A DNA stretch of 64,000 nt from Nitrobacter sp051535235 (GTDB lineage Bacteria > Pseudomonadota > Alphaproteobacteria > Rhizobiales > Xanthobacteraceae). Under the pieces are notes generated by a model. It was given only the letters and a program-made list of their open reading frames with translations, ran no database searches and had not been told where the DNA came from. The position numbers and the translations under genes were made by a program. The stretch is from NCBI RefSeq assembly GCF_051535235.1, contig NZ_JBPPLZ010000002.1, forward strand, positions 1-64,000. Direction: 5' to 3'. Positions 57,827-64,000 of this stretch are shown here, piece after piece; the stretch's first letter is position 1, and each line of letters starts with the position of its first letter.

Positions 57827-58675
57827 TCGCTTGCCTTCGCCCTTGACGGGAGGCTTGACGGGCACGCGCGGTTGCTTCGCCGGTTTCTCGACGGTGTTTT
57901 CGGCGGCGGCATTGATGTCGTCGATCAATTTGCTGACGCGCTGGGCATTGCTGCCGAGATCGTGTTCGAAATAACGCGACGAAGAGCGGATATCGACCCG
58001 CGATCCGTCGGTGTCGGGCGTGATGCGGATCGCGACGTCCTCGCGGAATCCCATCACAGGCGTTTTCGCCACGGCTTCGATATGGCCCGGCTGCCGTGGC
58101 TGCGGTGCGCGCGCATCGATCACAAGCCATTTGCGCCGGGTGATGAGTTTCTGAACGATGTCGAAGGCACGTTGGGCCGTCACGTCCAGGTCGACGGGTT
58201 CGATTTCCGGATAGGCCGCGCGCTGCAACTCGGCGGAATAGAGTCCGGCGTAGACAGCGGTATTGGCGCCATCGGTGCCGCGCAGCCGCGCCAGTTCCAC
58301 GAACTGCGGCGGATTGATCGGATCGGTGGTGATGTCGTGGATCGCTGGCAGGCTGCGATACCGCAGGGCCAGGTATGCGGGATAGGCCAGTACCAGCGCA
58401 TTCAAAAGCAGCGCGGTCAGGATGCGGCCTATGCCGCGGGAACCGTCCCGCCAGAGCGCCACCAGGCCCGCGAATGCCACCAGGATCGACAGCCCCGCGC
58501 CAGCCAGTGCGCCGAAGAGAGTCACGAGGGCCGGCTTGATTTCGAGGAAGCCGAACCGGACGACCAGGACGGACACCACCGTGGCGACCGCGGAGAACAC
58601 CGCAAGCCGTCGCGACCACGTAGCCAGCGCGGAGAACGGTTCGGATTGATACGGCGCGGAAAACCTGCGAGCCAT
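57824..58675 (-). CDS. DUF1499 domain-containing membrane protein
   Basis: A 283-residue protein with three or four N-terminal TM segments (about 23-42, 48-70, 85-105). A DUF1499 domain follows (about 135-255; the A-Y-P-E-I-E-P segment, MGFREDVAIRI, DIRSSSRYFEHDLGSNAQRV), and then a basic Pro/Lys-rich tail. DUF1499 has no known function. The stop codon lies at the edge of repeat copy C, so the C-terminal tail may have been altered by the repeat. Confidence 0.83.
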   Translation of the reverse strand: MARRFSAPYQSEPFSALATWSRRLAVFSAVATVVSVLVVRFGFLEIKPALVTLFGALAGAGLSILVAFAGLVALWRDGSRGIGRILTALLLNALVLAYPAYLALRYRSLPAIHDITTDPINPPQFVELARLRGTDGANTAVYAGLYSAELQRAAYPEIEPVDLDVTAQRAFDIVQKLITRRKWLVIDARAPQPRQPGHIEAVAKTPVMGFREDVAIRITPDTDGSRVDIRSSSRYFEHDLGSNAQRVSKLIDDINAAAENTVEKPAKQPRVPVKPPVKGEGKR

Positions 58676-58715
58676 TGGAGCGTCTCGTGCGACAGGTGGG
58701 TGGTCGCGAGATCAC

Positions 58716-59657
58716 CTAGCGCATTTTGCTGCGCGGCGAAACGTCGGCGTCTGCGCGGGTGAGCGCGGCGAACTCCGCCGACAGGAAATCCAGCAATGCT
58801 CGTACCGATGGCAGCAACCCGCGTCGCGACGAGAACACCGCGTGGACGATGCCGGCACGGGGTCTCCACTGTGGCAGCACGTCCACCAGCGCGCCCGAGT
58901 CGAGATCGGCCTTCACCACCATGGTCGGAAACTGCCCGACCCCGATGCCGCGTAAAGCCGCAAAGCGCAGCGCCACCATGTCCTCCGTGATGAGCCTTGG
59001 TGTGTACGGGATCAGCGCGGTGGCGGCATCGGCACCCTCGAGGCACCACTCGTGACGCTGATGCGGCGGTCCCCAGCCGATGCTGGGAAGCATGGCGAGG
59101 TCGGCCGGAACCTGCGGATAAGACAGCTTGTTCAGAAGCGCCGGAGCCGCCACCAGCCGCTGCGTGCTTTCTGCCAATACCCGCATCACCAGATCGTTGT
59201 CCTCCAGCGGTGGAAAGCGCACGCGCAGCGCAACGTCGACGCCCTCGGCGATCACATCGACCCGGCGCGGCGTGCTTTCAAGATGGACCTCGACGTCCGG
59301 GCACTCGGCCATGAAGCTGGCGATCATGTCGCCAACCTGGAAGTAGAGCAGGGGCGGCGGACAGCTCACGCGCACGATGCCCTGCGGCTTGGTGCGCGAA
59401 CGCTCGATCAGTTCCTGCGCCGCATCGGCTTCTACCAGCATGGCGACGCAGTGCCGGTAATAATCCTGCCCGATTTCGGAGACGCTGAAGCGCCGGGTCG
59501 ACCGCTGGATCAGCCGTACTCCCAGCCGGTCCTCCAGAGCCGCGATGCGGCGGCTCAACCGCGAGCGCGGCATCCCCAGCGCGCGGGCGGCGGCCGCGAA
59601 CCCGCCGCGATCGACCACCTGCACGAAGAAATAGAGGTCGTTGAGATCCTGTATCAT
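58716..59657 (-). CDS. LysR-family transcriptional regulator
   Basis: A 313-residue LysR regulator. The N-terminal winged helix-turn-helix (LNDLYFFVQVVDRGGFAAAA in pieces, then MPRSRLSRRIAALEDRLG) spans residues 5-65, followed by a linker helix and a type-2 periplasmic-binding co-inducer domain (about 90-295). It is divergent from the pirin gene with palindromic sites between them, so it probably controls pirin and itself. Effector unknown. Confidence 0.92.
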   Translation of the reverse strand: MIQDLNDLYFFVQVVDRGGFAAAARALGMPRSRLSRRIAALEDRLGVRLIQRSTRRFSVSEIGQDYYRHCVAMLVEADAAQELIERSRTKPQGIVRVSCPPPLLYFQVGDMIASFMAECPDVEVHLESTPRRVDVIAEGVDVALRVRFPPLEDNDLVMRVLAESTQRLVAAPALLNKLSYPQVPADLAMLPSIGWGPPHQRHEWCLEGADAATALIPYTPRLITEDMVALRFAALRGIGVGQFPTMVVKADLDSGALVDVLPQWRPRAGIVHAVFSSRRGLLPSVRALLDFLSAEFAALTRADADVSPRSKMR

Positions 59658-59698
59658 TGTCTCATCAATAGGACATTGACGCGCATATAGCCACCTAC

Positions 59699-59714
59699 CG
59701 AGACAATTGTCTCG
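59699..59714. promoter_or_regulatory. Candidate LysR operator
   Basis: cgagacaa/ttgtctcg is a perfect 16-bp palindrome in the lysR-pirin gap. The same half-site attgtctc recurs at 59656-59663, overlapping the lysR start codon. Two sites 45 bases apart suit activation of pirin with autorepression. Confidence 0.65.
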
Positions 59715-59770
59715 CCCATATCATCAGTTGCAACAGGCGATCGATCCCGGTCGCGCGATGGAGGCTCATC

Positions 59771-60652
59771 ATGAGGAAGGTTCTCGGTGTTTTCAGCGGT
59801 CCCCGGCAGCATTGGGTGGGCGACGGTTTTCCGGTGCGCTCGCTGTTCTCGCACGCCAGCCATGGCGATCATGTCAGCCCGTTCCTGCTGCTGGACTATG
59901 CCGGCCCGGCAAATTTCACTCCGGCAGAGCAGCCGCGCGGCGTCGGCGTTCATCCGCATCGCGGCTTCGAGACCGTCACCATCGTCTATCAGGGTGAGGT
60001 CGAGCACCGCGATTCAACCGGCAACGGAGGGGTGATCGGGCCGGGCGACGTGCAGTGGATGACGGCGGCTTCGGGCATCCTGCACGAGGAGTTCCACTCG
60101 CGCGCCTTCACCAGGAAGGGCGGCATGCTGGAGATGGTGCAACTCTGGGTCAACCTGCCGGCCAAAGCGAAGAACGCCGATCCCGGCTACCAGACCTTGC
60201 TCGACGCCGACATTCCGGCGGTCGATCTTCCGGACGGCGCCGGCAGGCTGCGGGTGATCGCCGGTGAGTTCGACGGCCGCAAGGGACCGGCGAAGACCTT
60301 CACCCCGATCGACATCTACGATGTGAGGCTCAACCGGGGCGGCGTCGCGACGCTCCGTCCGCGCGAAGGCCATACCGTCGCCGTCGTGGTGCTGAAAGGC
60401 ACCGTGCAGATCAACGGCGGCGAGATCGCGCGGGAAGCACAGTTCGCGTTGCTCGACCGCAGCGGCGGCGAGGTGCGGCTGGAAGCCAACGGCGAAGCCT
60501 CGGTGCTGGTGCTCTCGGGCGAACCGATCGATGAGCCGGTGGTGATGCGCGGCCCCTTCGTCATGAATACGGAAGGCGAAATCCGCCAGGCCATGATCGA
60601 TTTCCAGAGCGGCCGTTTCGGCACCCTGGAGCCGGTCGCGACTGACGCCTGA
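59771..60652 (+). CDS. Pirin family protein
   Basis: A 293-residue bicupin. The N-terminal cupin carries the metal ligands in GVHPHRGFETVT (two histidines) and further on HRDSTGNGG and SGILHEEFH, and the C-terminal pirin domain follows (KTFTPIDIYDVRL, about 180 onward). Some bacterial pirins have quercetin dioxygenase activity or bind metabolic enzymes. ATG 59771 has GGAGG upstream. It is divergent from a LysR gene and ends in a strong terminator. Confidence 0.92.
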   Translation: MRKVLGVFSGPRQHWVGDGFPVRSLFSHASHGDHVSPFLLLDYAGPANFTPAEQPRGVGVHPHRGFETVTIVYQGEVEHRDSTGNGGVIGPGDVQWMTAASGILHEEFHSRAFTRKGGMLEMVQLWVNLPAKAKNADPGYQTLLDADIPAVDLPDGAGRLRVIAGEFDGRKGPAKTFTPIDIYDVRLNRGGVATLRPREGHTVAVVVLKGTVQINGGEIAREAQFALLDRSGGEVRLEANGEASVLVLSGEPIDEPVVMRGPFVMNTEGEIRQAMIDFQSGRFGTLEPVATDA

Positions 60653-60664
60653 CCGAGCCACCGT

Positions 60665-60694
60665 GCGGGAGGCGGTACGCCGCTTCCCGCTTTT
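60665..60694 (+). terminator. Terminator of the pirin gene
   Basis: gcgggaggcgg (60665-60675) pairs over 11 bp (one G-U) with ccgcttcccgc (60680-60690) around tacg, followed by four T residues. Confidence 0.8.
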
Positions 60695-60721
60695 GACATT
60701 GTCCGTCCTTGATGGCGGCGA

Positions 60722-62350
60722 CTACGCTGCCGCCGTCGGCAGGCTGTAATCCTTGAACTGCTCGCGCAGCGCCATTTTCAGGATCTTTCCGGTGGCGGTG
60801 TGGGGGATGCTGTCGACGAAAACGACGTCGTCGGGCATCCACCAACTGGCGATCTTGCCGTCCATGAAACCGAGAATCTCCTCGCGCGTGAGGCTCTCGC
60901 CCTCCTTGACCTGAACAATGAGGAGCGGCCGTTCGCCCCACTTCGGATGGGGCATGCCGATCACGGCGGCTTCTGCGACCTTGGGATGGCCGACCGCAAG
61001 ATTTTCCAGATCGATCGAGGAAATCCATTCGCCTCCCGACTTGATGACGTCCTTCGATCGATCGGTGATCCGGACGTAGCCATGCTCGTCAAGGGTGGCG
61101 ACGTCGCCGGTATCGAAGAAACCCTGCTCGTCGAGGATATCGTCCTCCACGCGGTAGTAGGCGCCGGAGATCGCGGGACCTCGCACCTTGAGTCGGCCAG
61201 GAGTCTTGCCATCCCACGGCAATTCCTCGCCGGCGTCGTCTGTGATCTTCATTTCAACCATGAACGGCGCGTAACCCTGCATCTGCAACATGTCGAGCTT
61301 GGCTTCGCCCTTGAGATGGCAGAACTGGCCCTGCAGCGCGCCGACCGTGCCGAGCGGCGACATTTCCGTCATGCCCCATGCATGGCGAACCTCAACGCCC
61401 ATGTCGTCGAAAGCCTTGATCATCGAGCGCGGCATCGCCGAGCCTCCGCAGATCAAGACCTTGAGATCCGGCAGCTTCAGATTGTTCTTCTCCATATGCT
61501 GCAGCAGCATCAGCCATACGGTGGGCACGCCTGCGGTATAGGTGACCTTCTCGGTGGACAGCAGGTCGTACACCGATGCGCCGTCGAGCCTGGCGCCGGG
61601 CATCACCAGCCTGGTGCCCATGGACGGCGCGGAGAACGCGATTCCCCAGCTATTGGCGTGGAACAGCGGCACCACCGGCAGCATTGTATCCTTGGATGCT
61701 GCGCCCAGCGCGTCACCGTTGTTCGCTATCATCGAATGCAGCACGTTGGAACGATGCGAATACACGACGCCCTTCGGATCGCCAGTGGTCCCCGAGGTGT
61801 AGCACATCCCCGCCGCGGTGTTCTCGTCGAACGTTCTCCAGGCGAAGTCGCCGTCGGCTTCCGCGATCCAGTCTTCGTAGGCGACCGCATTTTTCAGCGT
61901 GGCCTGCGGCATATGTGCTTTGTCGGTGAAAACGATGTAGCGTTCGACGCTCGGGAGCTTGCCGGCGATCTTTTCCAGGAGGGGGATGAACGTGATATCG
62001 GTCATCACGATGCGGTCTTCAGCATGGTTGATGATCCAGGCGATCTGGTCCGGAAACAAGCGGGGGTTGACGGTATGGCAGACGGCGCCGATGCCCATGA
62101 TGCCGTACCAGGCCTCGAGATGACGCCAGGTGTTCCACGCGATGGTGGCGACTCGGTCGCCGAGCTTGATGCCTTCGCGGTCGAGCCGCTGCGCGAGCTT
62201 CAGCGCGCGGCGGCGAATTTCAGTATAGTTTGTCCGGTGGATCGGGCCTTCGACCGATCGCGTCACCACCTCGCGCTTGCCGTGAACCTTCGCCGCATGA
62301 TCGATGATCCGATGACACAGCAAGGGCCAGTCCTGCATCAAGCCGTGCAT
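60722..62350 (-). CDS. Acyl-CoA synthetase, DmdB-like (3-methylmercaptopropionyl-CoA ligase type)
   Basis: A 542-residue AMP-forming ligase. The P-loop YTSGTTGDPKG is at about 184-194, with AWGMTEMSP near 320, DTGDVATLDEHGYV near 410 and the C-terminal catalytic lysine in the TGKILK motif (near 525). The N-terminal part (MQDWPLLCHRIIDHA; YTEIRRRA) is like the DmdB/medium-chain acyl-CoA ligase group. Many members are annotated as methylmercaptopropionyl-CoA ligases, but specificity is not readable from sequence and fatty acids are equally possible. ATG 62350 has GGAGG upstream. Confidence 0.82.
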   Translation of the reverse strand: MHGLMQDWPLLCHRIIDHAAKVHGKREVVTRSVEGPIHRTNYTEIRRRALKLAQRLDREGIKLGDRVATIAWNTWRHLEAWYGIMGIGAVCHTVNPRLFPDQIAWIINHAEDRIVMTDITFIPLLEKIAGKLPSVERYIVFTDKAHMPQATLKNAVAYEDWIAEADGDFAWRTFDENTAAGMCYTSGTTGDPKGVVYSHRSNVLHSMIANNGDALGAASKDTMLPVVPLFHANSWGIAFSAPSMGTRLVMPGARLDGASVYDLLSTEKVTYTAGVPTVWLMLLQHMEKNNLKLPDLKVLICGGSAMPRSMIKAFDDMGVEVRHAWGMTEMSPLGTVGALQGQFCHLKGEAKLDMLQMQGYAPFMVEMKITDDAGEELPWDGKTPGRLKVRGPAISGAYYRVEDDILDEQGFFDTGDVATLDEHGYVRITDRSKDVIKSGGEWISSIDLENLAVGHPKVAEAAVIGMPHPKWGERPLLIVQVKEGESLTREEILGFMDGKIASWWMPDDVVFVDSIPHTATGKILKMALREQFKDYSLPTAAA

Positions 62351-62409
62351 TCGAACATTCCTCCCGATCCGCGTCCGGTGCAGGTGACAGTTGCCTCGCA
62401 GGGATCGAC

Positions 62410-63537
62410 ATGAACAAGTTTAGCGCCGGGATGGCAGGGCGCATACGACCTTATGCGCGCCTGGGCCGCGACCGATTGGCCGTGGTCGTGCTCGCCGCTC
62501 TTATCATGCCGGCGGGGGTCTCGGCGGCAACCAGGATTCCGTTGCCGCAACCTCGTCCGGCCGCGTTGGCGCCTGCAGGACAGGAAGGCAGGCAGGCGAG
62601 CGAGGCTACGCCGGCGATGCCTGAAACTCCGCCGGCGCCTTCCGCCTGCCGTCTGGCGCTGACCGATGCGGTGGCCATCGCTCCGAGCGTTCCTGCCATC
62701 ACCGGGCCGGGCGCGTGCGGTGGTGACGATCTGGTGCGGCTCGAAGCGGTCGTGCTTGCGGATCGGAGCCGTGTCCCCGTCAAGCCGGCCGCCACGCTGC
62801 GTTGTCGGATGGCGTCCGCGATCGCCGACTGGATCCGCACCGACATGGCGCCGCTGGCCGAAGGGCTGGGAAGCCGTGTCAGCGAGCTCGACAATTTTGA
62901 TTCGTTCGAATGCCGGGGACGCAATCGGGTTGCCGGAGCAAAACTCTCCGAGCACGGGCGCGCCAATGCGCTCGATATTCGTGCGATCAGGCTTGCCAAC
63001 GGCCGGACGATCGCGCTGACCGATCGTAACGTCCCGCACGAGTTGCGTGAAACGATGATGAAGTCAGCCTGCACGCGTTTCATGACCGTGCTGGGTCCTG
63101 GTTCGGACGGTTACCACGAAGATCACATCCATCTCGATCTCGCCGAACGGCGGAATGGCTACCGGATCTGTCAGTGGGGAATTGACGATCCGATGCCCGC
63201 GGTGGCGCCGTTGCTGCCGACCGAGCGCCCGGCGGAAGCATCGCCGCGCGAAACGGCAGACGAGAAGGGCAACGCCTCGGAGGCGTCGCGGGAGCATGCG
63301 GTGGCGCCTCGCACCGCCTCACGAGCCACGTCTGCGGCTCCGCCAACGGAGGTGGTACCTGAGCCCCGGAAGCGACCAGCGACAGCCGGCACGGCAGGCA
63401 AGACCGCGAAAGATGCGTCGAAGCCTTCGCCATCCGTTTCCGGGGCGTCAACGCGGCTTTCAACCGCAAAGCCTGTGAAGCGCAAGCGCAGGCGGCACTC
63501 CGACTTGCCGCCGTTCCTCAGGTCGCTGTTGGAGTGA
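62410..63537 (+). CDS. Extensin-like exported protein
   Basis: A 375-residue protein with an N-terminal hydrophobic segment (about 22-41, signal or anchor), a Pro/Ala-rich linker and an extensin-like C domain (about 80-260). The domain has four conserved cysteines, the stretch SEHGRANALDIRA, and YHEDHIHLDLAERR, whose His and Asp residues look like a metal peptidase site (D,D-carboxypeptidase-like fold). The last 110 residues are low-complexity Ala/Pro/Lys-rich. A cell-wall role is likely. It is divergent from the acyl-CoA ligase. Confidence 0.86.
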   Translation: MNKFSAGMAGRIRPYARLGRDRLAVVVLAALIMPAGVSAATRIPLPQPRPAALAPAGQEGRQASEATPAMPETPPAPSACRLALTDAVAIAPSVPAITGPGACGGDDLVRLEAVVLADRSRVPVKPAATLRCRMASAIADWIRTDMAPLAEGLGSRVSELDNFDSFECRGRNRVAGAKLSEHGRANALDIRAIRLANGRTIALTDRNVPHELRETMMKSACTRFMTVLGPGSDGYHEDHIHLDLAERRNGYRICQWGIDDPMPAVAPLLPTERPAEASPRETADEKGNASEASREHAVAPRTASRATSAAPPTEVVPEPRKRPATAGTAGKTAKDASKPSPSVSGASTRLSTAKPVKRKRRRHSDLPPFLRSLLE

Positions 63538-63601
63538 AGCGATGCCGTTCTTCGAACGGCGATGCCCGACGGTGACGTCAGGCAGGGTGAGGTCAGGCAG
63601 C

Positions 63602-63629
63602 AAAAAAGCGCCGGCAGGCCGGCGCTTTT
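63602..63629 (-). terminator. Terminator between extensin-like and transpeptidase genes
   Basis: gcgccgg and ccggcgc form a GC-rich stem with A6 on the left and T4 on the right, so it can work in both directions. The T6 run on the minus strand favours the transpeptidase gene, whose stop is 23 bases upstream. Confidence 0.82.
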
Positions 63630-63651
63630 CGCGATTTCAGAACCGCTTCGA

Positions 63652-64000
63652 TCAGTTGAAGCTGCCGGCGCCGCCCTGCAGTGCCATCTTGGAACTGTAC
63701 GGCGAGTCGCCGTGATGCGGCTCAAGTACAACGACCACCGTTCCAAGCTTGACGCGGTTGTAGAGGTCGATGACGTCCTCGTTGGTCATGCGGATGCAGC
63801 CCGAGGAAATCGAGGCGCCGATATATTCCGGCTGGTTGGTGCCATGGATGCGGAACAGCGTGTCCTTGCCGTTGACGTAAAGATACATCGCCCGCGATCC
63901 CATCGGATTGTCCGGACCAGGAGGCACGAACTTCGGCACCCCGAGGCGCTCGATCTCGCCGGGCGTCGGGTGCCAGGCGGGCCATTCGGTCATGGCGCCG
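63652..64000 (-). CDS. L,D-transpeptidase, C-terminal part
   Basis: The gene runs off the window, so only the last 116 residues are seen. The YkuD catalytic site is clear: the histidine in RIHGTNQPEYIG and the nucleophilic cysteine in SSGCIRM. The upstream GPDNPMGSRAMYL segment is also typical. These enzymes make 3-3 crosslinks in peptidoglycan or attach proteins to it. The ATG at 63993 is internal to the family alignment, so the true start lies beyond the window. Confidence 0.9.
   Translation of the reverse strand, partial: GAMTEWPAWHPTPGEIERLGVPKFVPPGPDNPMGSRAMYLYVNGKDTLFRIHGTNQPEYIGASISSGCIRMTNEDVIDLYNRVKLGTVVVVLEPHHGDSPYSSKMALQGGAGSFN

Overview
The window is GC-rich DNA (GC-rich codons throughout, dense antisense open frames) from an alphaproteobacterium, most likely of the Bradyrhizobium/Rhodopseudomonas/Nitrobacter/Afipia group (Bradyrhizobiaceae, order Rhizobiales/Hyphomicrobiales). 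The evidence is a SAM-II riboswitch in front of metX-metW, a fliF-fliG-fliH-fliN-flbD flagellar operon with sciP next to it, a CpdR-like regulator, TIGR02302, DUF2125 and BA14K family proteins, and several copies of an intergenic repeat I know from this group. Species cannot be fixed from the sequence alone.

Layout. 1-202: 3' end of a 5S rRNA and its terminator. 0.3-15 kb: mostly housekeeping genes: exported protein, Rieske-FAD oxidoreductase, ogt, GST, DUF3775, TIGR02302, cpdR-like regulator, zinc-ribbon membrane protein, ftsE-ftsX, YdcF, plsC, ChaC-like cyclotransferase, DUF2125. 14.6-17.6 kb (minus): chorismate mutase, hisC and tyrC, an aromatic amino acid operon. 17.8-19.9 kb: SAM-II riboswitch, metX, metW. 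20-25 kb: secreted CHAP-like protein, MOSC protein, clpB. 25.1-30 kb: cysJ, cysI and a cystathionine synthase/lyase family gene (sulfate assimilation and methionine/cysteine supply). 30-32 kb: BA14K protein and a RecD-like helicase. 32-40.1 kb (minus): flagellar block flbD, fliN, fliH, fliG, fliF, sciP, flgD, fliK, with candidate CtrA sites and a sigma-54 promoter. 40.4-42.7 kb: mnmA, a PmtA-like methyltransferase and a small secreted protein.

42.8-52.1 kb looks like an accessory segment. It starts at an intact tRNA-Met(CAU) and ends at a diverged 3' fragment of a similar tRNA. It holds a sulfide-related set: sulfide:quinone oxidoreductase, a DUF2892 membrane protein, an RND adaptor and an RND pump on the minus strand. 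Diverging from these are an ArsR regulator with the cysteine spacing of the persulfide sensors SqrR/BigR and a membrane-anchored cytochrome c'-like protein, followed by a PAS chemoreceptor. No integrase is present. The coupling of SQR and a persulfide-type repressor to a dedicated RND pump is the best candidate here for a poorly described system.

52.3-64 kb: Kef-type antiporter, a RibB with a GTP cyclohydrolase II-like domain that lacks the zinc cysteines, glutaryl-CoA dehydrogenase, MBL-fold hydrolase, DUF1499 protein, a divergent LysR/pirin pair with palindromic candidate operators, an acyl-CoA ligase of the DmdB type, an extensin-like protein and a partial L,D-transpeptidase. Sulfur chemistry recurs through the window (metX/metW, cysJI, the PLP gene, SQR cluster, DmdB-like ligase), but only the SQR cluster looks acquired.
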